From positions 1 through 64,000 of the forward strand of contig NZ_SJPO01000003.1 of assembly GCF_007859935.1 (NCBI RefSeq): a stretch of DNA of 64,000 nt. The letters are read 5' to 3'. Positions 1 to 7,662 of this stretch are shown here, piece after piece (positions within the stretch are counted from its first letter, which is position 1; each line of letters opens with the position of its first letter). Source of the DNA: Posidoniimonas polymericola. Its GTDB lineage: Bacteria; Planctomycetota; Planctomycetia; Pirellulales; Lacipirellulaceae. The translations under genes and the position numbers were made by a program. The notes under the pieces are model-generated. The model saw nothing but the letters and a program-made list of their open reading frames with translations, was not told where the DNA came from and made no database searches.

Positions 1-130
1 CACACCGCCCAAAATCCTCAAGGCGACCAAACTGCAAGTACAAACCGCTAACCAACTCAGAGGGTTAACGGCGTAAAGTGCCACCAGCCGCCCGGCTTTG
101 AAAACAATGGATGAAATATCCGGGTTAACC

Positions 131-1243
131 TCAATCTCGTATCAATTCGCACCTAGGCAATACTTGCTGCAGCCGCTTGAAGCCATCGTTTGAGATCTTT
201 GTACCCTTCGCCCACAGGCGTTCAAGGCTCACTAAGCGACTGAGGTTGGGAACAACTTCGTCACCAAGAGGTGTGTTCTCAATCCAAAGGGTTTTGAGAT
301 GATTGAGTCGTTCAAGTGAAGCTGTGCTTCTTGCGGTGATACTGGCTCCACATATTGATACGGTTTTCAGTCGCTCAAGTTGAGTAAGGTAGTTGATGCC
401 GCTATCTGTGACCTTTTTGCAGTTTCCTCCGGCGTAGAACTGTTCTAGGTTTACAAACTGCCCAATCTGCTTCAATCCACGGTCTGTGATTGGGCATTTC
501 TCCAAGTTCAGATCACGCAATGCGAGTGCATACTGCGCATCGGCAAATCCCTCGCCGCTCACGCTGGTGTTGCTGAAGTCGAGCTTCTCTAGTTTGGTGA
601 GCTGCGCGAGGCGCCGCACGCCGTCGTCTGTCAGGTCGGTCAAGCGGAGATCGATCTCGCGGAGATTCTGACAGTGGGCGACCGACGCGAGCACTAGGTC
701 GGCGTCGGTCGTGTGTCTGCCATAGGAAAGCCGCACCAAATCCTCGAGCTTGTTTTGACAGGTGAGGTTGACCATAGCATGGCCACTGACCTTGCTGACC
801 GAGACCTTGAGCCTAGTAAGCTTTGTCCACCCGGCCAGGTATAGGAGGTCGGCATCCTTGAAGGGGTTTTCCAAAGGTTCCGAGCCCACCTCATAAACCT
901 CAGCCGAGGCGACGCTGCGGAGGGGCTCAACCCGCTCAAGAATCTCTTTAATGGCCATGCCGTCGCCGGAGAGAACGCCAATCCCAACGTCGATCACCCT
1001 CCCTGCCTCGTCGGTCTTGAAAATGGGGCTGAAGTCCGTTTTCTCTTCGAGTGCAAGCAGGTACTCGACGATTTCGGCGTCCACTCCCCCCTTGACCCTT
1101 ACCGGCGGCGGATCGTCGTCTGTGTCCGGGTAGCGGGCCTCTATCTCGCGGACCCATTGCAGCAGCCTCTCGTTAATGTCATCTCCGGCATTCTCGTCTG
1201 GTTCTTTCGCCACCACTCGGGCTCCTAGTAAGGCAAGAATCAA
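131..1243 (-). CDS. Leucine-rich-repeat protein, probably exported
   Basis: A 370-residue protein. From about residue 125 to the end it is a run of roughly 24-residue leucine-rich repeats of the kind LxxLxLxxTxITDxGL (for example LREIDLRLTDLTDDGVRRL and LKTLWIENTPLGDEVV), typical of the abundant planctomycete LRR proteins. The function is unknown, and the LRR surface suggests protein binding. The first residues are hydrophobic and look like a cut-down signal peptide. The only usable start in frame is a TTG at 1243. Codons upstream of it (reading R-R-I-I-V-V-G) would extend a signal sequence but have no ATG or GTG. A palindromic repeat sits immediately upstream at 1271-1292 and may have replaced the original 5' end. 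By eye the base composition is less GC-rich than the rest of the window. LRR assignment is firm; start and role are uncertain. Confidence 0.7.
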   Translation of the reverse strand: MILALLGARVVAKEPDENAGDDINERLLQWVREIEARYPDTDDDPPPVRVKGGVDAEIVEYLLALEEKTDFSPIFKTDEAGRVIDVGIGVLSGDGMAIKEILERVEPLRSVASAEVYEVGSEPLENPFKDADLLYLAGWTKLTRLKVSVSKVSGHAMVNLTCQNKLEDLVRLSYGRHTTDADLVLASVAHCQNLREIDLRLTDLTDDGVRRLAQLTKLEKLDFSNTSVSGEGFADAQYALALRDLNLEKCPITDRGLKQIGQFVNLEQFYAGGNCKKVTDSGINYLTQLERLKTVSICGASITARSTASLERLNHLKTLWIENTPLGDEVVPNLSRLVSLERLWAKGTKISNDGFKRLQQVLPRCELIRD

Positions 1244-1270
1244 TCCTACGACGATGATACGCCGGGCGCC

Positions 1271-1292
1271 ATGCCCACGCTCGCGTGGGCAT
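1271..1292. repeat. 22-bp perfect palindrome, REP-like
   Basis: ATGCCCACGC-TC-GCGTGGGCAT, a 10-bp stem with a 2-base centre, lying just 5' of the LRR gene. It resembles short extragenic palindromes scattered in planctomycete genomes (recollection, not searched). Confidence 0.6.
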
Positions 1293-1370
1293 ACCTCGTG
1301 GGAGCACGAAGCGTTTGATCAGTCGGGCCGCCTCGTCAACGAACGATCGGCCGGTTCTTCCATGATGGTT

Positions 1371-1392
1371 GGCGGCGGGACGCTCCGCCGCC
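1371..1392 (-). terminator. Hairpin just after the GH127 stop codon
   Basis: GGCGGCGG-GACGCT-CCGCCGCC forms an 8-bp all-GC stem with a 6-base loop, beginning one base after the stop codon of the GH127 gene in the direction of its transcription. There is no U-run, so termination would be inefficient or factor-dependent. Its position at the end of the minus-strand operon supports a 3'-end role. Confidence 0.45.
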
Positions 1393-1393
1393 G

Positions 1394-3418
1394 TCAGTCC
1401 CGCGGCAGCCAGACTGACATCTCGCCCGGGCCGCGGTTGCCCCAGGCGTAGTACGGGACCAGCTTTGCCTTGACCCGTTCGCCGGGGTCGGCGCTAGCCG
1501 GGCGGTAGAGCGACGACCACGCCTGCTGGTCGCGCTGCAATAAATCGGTGGTGATGGTGGTGACGCCGCCGAGCAGGTCGGGCTCGAATCGCGGGGTCAG
1601 CTCGGCGTCGGCCGGCAGGGCGAGCTGGTCGACGCGGACGCCGGCCGGCAGGTCGGCCGCCTCCAGGCAGTAGACCACCGGGCCCCGTTTGACGGCCAGT
1701 TGGTTGCGCGTCTCCTCGACGCGGGGGTTCGACTCGAGCAGCACGACCGGCATCGGCAGGTCGAGCTTCACGGTGTCGCCCGGCTTCCAGCGACGGCGGA
1801 TCGATGCGTACCCATTCGCGTCGGCGGTGGCGTCGGTCTCCTCATCGTTGACTTGGAGCGTCGCGCCGTCGCACCAGCCGGGGATTCGCAGCGCGAGGGC
1901 GAACTCGGCGTTGGGGCACTCGTCGATCGTTAGCGTGACCGCACCGTCCCACGGGTAGTCGGTCTGCTGAGTCACCCGCAGCCGCCCGCCGGCCAGCTCG
2001 GTTGAGAGCTTGTTGGCGCCGTACAGGTGGACCCACAGCGCGTCGTCCGACTTGCTGTAGGCGTAGCCGCTCAGCTCGGCGAGCGTGCGGACCACGTTGG
2101 GCGGGCAGCAGAACGACACGATGAACGGCTCGCGCGAGCGGCGCCACCGCAGGTCGGCCGGCTCGGGGTCGAGACGCCGCAGGGGGTTCACGTACAGGTA
2201 GTCGTCGCCCGCGAGGCCGACGCCCGACAGGACCGCGTTGTGCATCGCCAGCTCGATCCAGTCGGCGTGCTTCGCTTCGCCGGTGGCGAGCAGCATCCGC
2301 CAGTTCCAGAAGACGGCGCCGAGGGCGGCGCAGGTCTCGTTGTGGGCGGTGGTGTTGGGGAGCTGGTAGTTGCGCCCGTACGCCTGGTGGGTGCGGGTGA
2401 TCTCGCCCTGCGCGGCCGACCCGTCGGGCGAGGCGCCGTCGTACAGCGCGCCGCACGCGCCGGTGACGTATAGCTTCTTCTCGGTGACGTTCCGCCACAC
2501 GGCGTCGAGCGGCCCGCGGAGCCGGGGGTCGCCGGTCTCCAGCAGCAGGTCGGCGACGCCGGCGTACAGGTAGTTCGCCCGCACGGCGTGGCCGACCGCC
2601 TCGCGCTGCTCGAGGAAGGGCACGCGGTCCTGGTTGTCGTCGCCGCCGTCGGTGATCAGGTCGCGCATCGCCAGGAAGTGCTCCGCCAGGCGGAGGTAAC
2701 GCTGGTCGCCGGTGGTGCGGTACAGCTCGACCGCGCCCATGTAGTGCGACGGGCAGACCGAGTTGCGGGCGATCTCGGGCGTGGGGTTGGCGAACGCCCG
2801 CTCGAGGAAGCCGGCCGCCCGCTTGGCCGCGTCGAGCAGCTCGGTCGAGCCGGTCACCCGGTAGTGGACGCACCCTGTGGTCATCAGGTGGCCCATGTTG
2901 TAGACCTCGAAGTCGTGCCGGTCGGAGAGCGGCTGGGCGGTGGGGTCGCCGTTCTTGGCGCGGATCAGCACCGGCGTGTGGAGGTAGCCATCGTCGCGCT
3001 GGGCGGCGACGATCGCGCGGACCGACCGGTCGACCGCCGCGCGGAGCTCTCCATTAGGCTCGACCGCGAGCATCGCGCAGGCGGCCTCGATCCACTTGTA
3101 GAAGTCGCCGTCGTTCCAGGCGGCGCCGTGGTAGTCCCCCTCGGCCTGGCCGGCGGCAATCAGGAAGTGGCCGAGGAACGGCTTGTAGCGTCCGCTCTCC
3201 ATGATGTCCCCCATGGTCGGGATCGACCGCTCGCGGCACACCCGGTACCGCTCGGCCCAGAAGCCGTCGGTCCACTGGGCCTGCTCGACGCCGATCGGCC
3301 GCAGCACCGCGTGGGGGCTGGTGGTGGTGTCGGCGATGGGGAGGACCGGTTCGGCGGCGCCAACACAGGCGCTGAATAGAAGAGTAAGTCCGAGCGCGCT
3401 GGAAAGGCTTGCCAGCAT
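1394..3418 (-). CDS. GH127 (DUF1680) beta-L-arabinofuranosidase
   Basis: Predicted 674-residue secreted glycoside hydrolase of family GH127, whose characterised members remove terminal beta-L-arabinofuranose from plant glycans. The family zinc/cysteine site is visible: NETCA near residue 360 and a CC pair in VSFCCPPN near residue 435, where the second region carries the nucleophilic cysteine in the family. The N-terminus from the ATG at 3418 (MLASLSSALGLTLLFSACVG) is a good signal peptide. A longer in-frame reading back to 3595 is translated G/C-rich repeat and is rejected as the start. Last gene of the minus-strand pectinolytic run. The preceding gene ends at 3595, and the gap is filled by a palindromic repeat that appears to provide the Shine-Dalgarno sequence. 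Other beta-linked L-sugar specificities within the family are possible. Confidence 0.88.
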   Translation of the reverse strand: MLASLSSALGLTLLFSACVGAAEPVLPIADTTTSPHAVLRPIGVEQAQWTDGFWAERYRVCRERSIPTMGDIMESGRYKPFLGHFLIAAGQAEGDYHGAAWNDGDFYKWIEAACAMLAVEPNGELRAAVDRSVRAIVAAQRDDGYLHTPVLIRAKNGDPTAQPLSDRHDFEVYNMGHLMTTGCVHYRVTGSTELLDAAKRAAGFLERAFANPTPEIARNSVCPSHYMGAVELYRTTGDQRYLRLAEHFLAMRDLITDGGDDNQDRVPFLEQREAVGHAVRANYLYAGVADLLLETGDPRLRGPLDAVWRNVTEKKLYVTGACGALYDGASPDGSAAQGEITRTHQAYGRNYQLPNTTAHNETCAALGAVFWNWRMLLATGEAKHADWIELAMHNAVLSGVGLAGDDYLYVNPLRRLDPEPADLRWRRSREPFIVSFCCPPNVVRTLAELSGYAYSKSDDALWVHLYGANKLSTELAGGRLRVTQQTDYPWDGAVTLTIDECPNAEFALALRIPGWCDGATLQVNDEETDATADANGYASIRRRWKPGDTVKLDLPMPVVLLESNPRVEETRNQLAVKRGPVVYCLEAADLPAGVRVDQLALPADAELTPRFEPDLLGGVTTITTDLLQRDQQAWSSLYRPASADPGERVKAKLVPYYAWGNRGPGEMSVWLPRD

Positions 3419-3424
3419 GTGTCC

Positions 3425-3555
3425 CCCTCCCCCTCGTGGGGAGGGGCTAGGGGAGGGGGGAGGCCCTGGAGCAGCTGACTGCCCGCGGTTCACCCGTGGG
3501 CCAAATCCGTCCGCGGGGCCGCCCCCCTCCCCGGCCCTCCCCACGAGGGGGAGGG
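3425..3555. repeat. G/C-rich inverted-repeat element, copy 1
   Basis: Left arm 3425-3460 and right arm 3522-3555 are near-perfect inverted copies (core CCCTCCCCCTCGTGGGGAGG against CCTCCCCACGAGGGGGAGGG). A related element lies at 44987-45120. Both sit between consecutive minus-strand genes and end 6-9 bases before a start codon. On the coding strand of the downstream gene the arm reads GGGGAGGGGGAC followed closely by ATG, so the repeat contains the only visible Shine-Dalgarno-like sequence. Confidence 0.75.
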
Positions 3556-3594
3556 AGTAAGCGCGCGGCTTCGCCGCGGTGTATTTGCTGGCCA

Positions 3595-5274
3595 TTATTC
3601 ACTCTTCTCCACCCGCTCAATCCGCACACACTGGTAGGGCCGACTCGGCAGCGGGACTGTGCGTTCATTCTCATCTGCAAACAAGTACGGCGTCTGCTGC
3701 TTGACGACAAACTCGCCGTCGATCGGCGTGACGGTCATGTTCCACGCGTCGAGCACGTCGACGCGGAATCGCATCCCGTCCTCGAGGCCGTGCTTCGGCA
3801 GGACGAAGTACCACTCTTCGGGCGACTGTTTGCCGAGGTAGACCAGGTAGTACGCGCCCGGCTGGCCGGCGATGCGGGGGTGCTGCCACTTGTCGATCGG
3901 GTCGATGCCAGCAGCTGGGGCGTTGTCGAGCACCTGCTTGAGGAACGCGAGCCGCGCGGGGCTCTGGCCCTTGAGCACGCCGCCCTTGGCCCACCACAGG
4001 ATGTCGTCGTCGGCCAGGTAGCACTCGCCGTGCGTCGGGTAGCAGCCGGCGATGATCGTGTTCCAGCAGCGGTGCGTCATCTCCTCGGCCGACAGGTTGC
4101 CCCACCGCTTGGGGATGTCGCCCTCGTACTTGATCTCGTCGAGCAGGATCGGCTTGCGGTAGGCGTCGCGGTACAGGACGGCGCGGCCCGGGTCCTCGGC
4201 GGCCGAGCCGTTCTGGATGCTGGCGTGCGTCAGCCGCGGGTTGGTGTGGTTGTAGATCTGAAAGCCGTTGTGGATGCTGGTCAGCCGGCCGTACGGGTCG
4301 GCGTCGGTCACGACCCGGATCATCCGGTCCCAGTCCGACTCCTCTTTCTCTTTCATGAAGTCGTACTCGTTGGCCAGCGACCACCAGACGTTGCGGAACG
4401 CGGCCAGCCGGCTCACCACGTACCGCAGGTAGCGGTCGTCGGCCTCGGCGGGCATGCGGTCGAAGCCCCAGTGCCCCTTGTCGTACGGGTGCAGCAGGAT
4501 CAAGTCGGCCTGGATGCCGAGCCCGGCGAGCTGGTCGATCCGCCGCTCGAGTTGCCGGAAGAACTCGGGATTAAAGCGATCGAATTCCCACTGGTCGGGC
4601 GGCGTGCCTTCAAGGGCGTAGCTCGGCGGCTCGTTCTCGTTCCAGGTGTACCGCTTGGGGAACACGCACATCCGCACCTTGTTGAACGGCGCGGCGGCGA
4701 GGGTTTCGAGCGTCCGCTCCTGCAGCTCGTCGGGCTGCGAGGTCCACGCGTAGCAGGTGGTGCCGAGCGGCTTGAACGGCGTCCCGTCGGCGTAGGCGAA
4801 GTGGAACTGGCGCGCAACGCGGACCGGGCCGTGGTTGTCGCCGGTCGGCGGCGCGGCGGTGATCGAACCGCGCTGGCCGTCGAGCTGCTTGGCGTTGCTC
4901 GAGGTGACGTAGCTCCACTCGCCGACGGTCGGCGGCGAGAACCGCACGCGGTACACGCCGTCGCCGTCGTAGAAGCCGGCGGCCGTGATCCGCTGATCGG
5001 CCTGGGTGAACTCGGCGGTGAGCTTCACGTCGACGAACGGGTTGCCCGTGGCCGGGCCTGTAAGCTTGAGCTCGCAGCGGCCCCACTGGTCGCAATTGGC
5101 CGCCGCGATCGTTTGAGCAACGCCTGACAAGAGGGTCACTACAAGAATTGTGAGCGACCACGGAGGATTGGCCCGTCGACAAATGGGGGCAGGCACTGAG
5201 CGACAACGGCTGGCCATTGGCGCCAAGACCCCCCAAAGCACAGAGCCAGTCCCCATTTGTCGACTCGGTTTCAT
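3595..5274 (-). CDS. DUF5060/DUF4038-type glycoside hydrolase
   Basis: 559-residue predicted glycosidase. Roughly residues 58-150 look like the beta-sandwich DUF5060 domain (NCDQWGRCELKLTGPATGNP, then FYDGDGVYRVRFSPPTVGEW). The rest is a (beta/alpha)8 barrel with a C-terminal beta domain, as in DUF4038/DUF5605 proteins from pectin-degrading loci. Candidate catalytic acids are the Glu in WWSLANEYDF (acid/base, Asn-Glu motif) and the Glu in ILLDEIKYEG (nucleophile). The hydrophobic stretch WSLTILVVTLLSGVAQTIAA should be the signal sequence, but no start codon lies between it and the repeat at 5175-5264. The start must therefore fall inside or 5' of that repeat (ATGs at 5274, 5256 or 5217). The gene lies 21 bases after the GH95 stop, in the same operon. 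Substrate is unknown. Confidence 0.72.
   Translation of the reverse strand: MKPSRQMGTGSVLWGVLAPMASRCRSVPAPICRRANPPWSLTILVVTLLSGVAQTIAAANCDQWGRCELKLTGPATGNPFVDVKLTAEFTQADQRITAAGFYDGDGVYRVRFSPPTVGEWSYVTSSNAKQLDGQRGSITAAPPTGDNHGPVRVARQFHFAYADGTPFKPLGTTCYAWTSQPDELQERTLETLAAAPFNKVRMCVFPKRYTWNENEPPSYALEGTPPDQWEFDRFNPEFFRQLERRIDQLAGLGIQADLILLHPYDKGHWGFDRMPAEADDRYLRYVVSRLAAFRNVWWSLANEYDFMKEKEESDWDRMIRVVTDADPYGRLTSIHNGFQIYNHTNPRLTHASIQNGSAAEDPGRAVLYRDAYRKPILLDEIKYEGDIPKRWGNLSAEEMTHRCWNTIIAGCYPTHGECYLADDDILWWAKGGVLKGQSPARLAFLKQVLDNAPAAGIDPIDKWQHPRIAGQPGAYYLVYLGKQSPEEWYFVLPKHGLEDGMRFRVDVLDAWNMTVTPIDGEFVVKQQTPYLFADENERTVPLPSRPYQCVRIERVEKSE
5175..5264. repeat. Palindromic repeat overlapping a gene's 5' end
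   Basis: Terminal inverted repeats GTCGACAAATGGGG (5175-5188) and CCCCATTTGTCGAC (5251-5264) flank about 60 bases. The family resembles planctomycete palindromes carrying CCTGTCCCC/AAATGGGG motifs (recollection). The element is translated in the frame of the DUF5060/DUF4038 gene and carries two of its three possible ATG starts, so it has become part of the coding region or leader. Confidence 0.7.
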
Positions 5275-5295
5275 GGTGAGTAAGTCGCGATCGTG

Positions 5296-7662
5296 CTAAC
5301 GCAGCATTGCCGCACCGGGGTGGATCGTCGTGCTCTCGCCGGCCGCGAGGTCGGAGTCGGAGTAGTGTGCCCCGAACACAAAACGGAAGCGTCCATCAAG
5401 ATTGGATTGCACGACACACTCCTCGAACCGACCGTCCTTCCACTTGATGTCGATCACCAGCCCGTCGCGCGTGCAGAGTCCCTTCACTTCGCCGTCGGGC
5501 CAGGCGGAGGGGAGGGCGGGGAGCAGCTCGATCAGCCGGCGGCCGTCGTCGGTGGTGCGGTGCGACTGCACGAGCATCTCGCAGATGCCCGAGGTCGCGC
5601 CGAAGTTGCCGTCGATCTGGAAGGGGGGGTGGGCGTCGAACAGGTTGGCGTACACGCCGCCGCCGCGGTAGTCGGTCAGCGGCGACTCGGTCAGCGTTAG
5701 CAGGCCACGCAGCACCTTCTCGGCCCGGTCGCCGTCGCGGAGCCGGGCCCACAGGTTGATCTTCCACGCGCGGGACCAGCCGGTGCCCTCGTCGCCCCGT
5801 TGTTCGAGCGACGTGCGGGCCGCGTCGAACAGATCGGGCGTGTCGGGGGTGATCTCGTCGCCCGGGAACACGCCCCACAGGTGTGACACGTGCCGGTGTC
5901 GGTTCGACGGGTTGTCGACGTCTTCGATCCACTCCTGGAGCTGGCCGTGCTGGCCGATCTGGTTGGGGGCGATCCGGGCGCTGAGCGACCGCAGCTCGCC
6001 ACGCAGGTCGGCGTCGACGTCGAGTTGCTCGCTGGCGGCGATGGTGTACTCGAACAACGCGCGGATGATCTGGTGGTCCATGGTCGGGCCCATCACCAGT
6101 CCGCCCTGCTCGGGCGAGTTGCTCGGTCCGCTGATGAGCAGGCCCTGGTCGTTGCGGGGGTCTTCGACCAGGTAGTCGACGAAGAACGTCGAGGCGCCCT
6201 TCAGTAGCGGGTACGCGGTGTGGCGGAGGAACTCCTCGTCACCGCTAAAGGCGTAGCGGTTCCAGAGGTGCTGGCAGAGCCACGCGCCGCCGGTCGGCCA
6301 GATGCCGTGGTTCGAGGCGTTGATTGGCGCCGCGCCGCGCCACAGGTCGAAGTTGTGGTGGACGACCCAGCCCGGCGCGTTGTAGTGCTCGCGGGCCACC
6401 TCGGCGCCGGACTCCGACAGCTCGCCGATTGCGTCGTACAACGGCTCGGCGCACTCCGGCAGGTTGCACGGGTCGGTCAGCCAGTAGTTCATCTCGGTGT
6501 TGATGTTGATCGTGTACTTGCTGCCCCAGGCCGGCTGGAGGTCCTCGTTCCACAGGCCCTGCAGGTTGGCGGGCTGCCCGCCGGGGCGGCTGCTGGCGAT
6601 CATCAGGTAGCGGCCGTAGTCGAACAGCAGCTCGGCGAGTTTCGGATCGGCTTGGCCCTGGCTGGCGAGCACCCACTGGTCGGTCGGCTTGTCGCTCACC
6701 TCGCCGGCGAGCTCGAGCGACACCCGCCGGTACAGCGACTGGTGGTCTTCGGTGTGACGGTCGACGAGCTGCTGGTACTCGCGTTCGGACGCCGGCTGGA
6801 GGTCGGCCTCGCTGCGGGCGGTCGGGTCGCCCGAGAGGTCCCGGTAGCCGAGGTGATTGCTGCGGGCGGTCAGGAGCAGCGTCGCGTGCGAGGCGCCGCT
6901 GACCGACAGGGCGTCGCCATCGCGGCCTAGCTGGCCGTCGGTCTCTGTGATGCGGGCGTGGGCGGCGAAGCGGACCTGGTCCTCGTCGCTATTGCCGACC
7001 CGGCCGGTGAGCAGCAGCGTGCGGTCGTCGGACGACTTGGTCTGCGACTGTTCGTGCGGTGCTGTGAGCCTCGCCTGGAACGACAGGCCGCCGGCCTGGT
7101 CGCAGCTCAGGCGGATGACGATCGCGTTGTCCGGGTAGCTGGCGAGCGTCGTGCGGGTGTAGGTGCGTTCGCCCACGCGGTAGCTGGTGGTGACGCGCGC
7201 CGTGTCGAGGTCGAGGGCCCGGTGGTAGCTCTCGGGCTCGCCTTGGTGGTTGAACGCGATGAGGAGGTCGCCGCACGGCTGGTAGTCTCGCTGGCGGACC
7301 GGTTCGGACATGAACTCGCTCATGGCTAGCTTCTCGGCCTCGGCCTGCTTGCCGGCGAGCAGCAGCTCCCGCAGTTTCGGCAAGACCTTCGCGGCGCCAG
7401 CGTGGGCGTAGCTGTGGGGGCCGCCATTCCAGACGCTGTCCTCGTTGAACTGCCACCGCGCCTCGGCGACGCCGCCCATCACCATCGCGCCCAGGCGGCC
7501 GTTGCCGACCGGCAGGCCCTCGGTCCACTGCCCGGCCGGGTGGTCGAGCCAGATGACGCCGCCGTCGGCGTTGGGATCCGCGGCGTACGCACTGCTCGTT
7601 GTCAGCGTGGCCGCGATCGCAAGCAACGCGAGGGCCAACGCCGATTGGATTCGCAGAGTCAT
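5296..7662 (-). CDS. GH95 alpha-L-fucosidase/alpha-L-galactosidase
   Basis: 788-residue secreted GH95 protein. This inverting family removes alpha-1,2-linked L-fucose, and some plant-polysaccharide members prefer L-galactose. Domain order is typical: N-terminal beta-sandwich (starting GVIWLDHPAGQWTEGLPVGN), linker, (alpha/alpha)6 barrel containing ININTEMNYW with the family's essential asparagines, and the C-terminal motif [20 protein letters not shown]. The ATG at 7662 gives the signal peptide MTLRIQSALALALLAIAATL. An in-frame extension to 7998 is only the shadow of the neighbouring gene. Its ATG overlaps the preceding gene's TGA (ATGA, 7659-7662), indicating translational coupling. A second GH95 lies at 26286-28709. 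Confidence 0.88.
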   Translation of the reverse strand: MTLRIQSALALALLAIAATLTTSSAYAADPNADGGVIWLDHPAGQWTEGLPVGNGRLGAMVMGGVAEARWQFNEDSVWNGGPHSYAHAGAAKVLPKLRELLLAGKQAEAEKLAMSEFMSEPVRQRDYQPCGDLLIAFNHQGEPESYHRALDLDTARVTTSYRVGERTYTRTTLASYPDNAIVIRLSCDQAGGLSFQARLTAPHEQSQTKSSDDRTLLLTGRVGNSDEDQVRFAAHARITETDGQLGRDGDALSVSGASHATLLLTARSNHLGYRDLSGDPTARSEADLQPASEREYQQLVDRHTEDHQSLYRRVSLELAGEVSDKPTDQWVLASQGQADPKLAELLFDYGRYLMIASSRPGGQPANLQGLWNEDLQPAWGSKYTININTEMNYWLTDPCNLPECAEPLYDAIGELSESGAEVAREHYNAPGWVVHHNFDLWRGAAPINASNHGIWPTGGAWLCQHLWNRYAFSGDEEFLRHTAYPLLKGASTFFVDYLVEDPRNDQGLLISGPSNSPEQGGLVMGPTMDHQIIRALFEYTIAASEQLDVDADLRGELRSLSARIAPNQIGQHGQLQEWIEDVDNPSNRHRHVSHLWGVFPGDEITPDTPDLFDAARTSLEQRGDEGTGWSRAWKINLWARLRDGDRAEKVLRGLLTLTESPLTDYRGGGVYANLFDAHPPFQIDGNFGATSGICEMLVQSHRTTDDGRRLIELLPALPSAWPDGEVKGLCTRDGLVIDIKWKDGRFEECVVQSNLDGRFRFVFGAHYSDSDLAAGESTTIHPGAAMLR

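Noticed and set aside
3496..5127. Plus-strand 543-codon frame opposite the DUF5060/DUF4038 gene
   Set aside because: Begins in the G/C-rich repeat and has no recognisable motif; antisense shadow.
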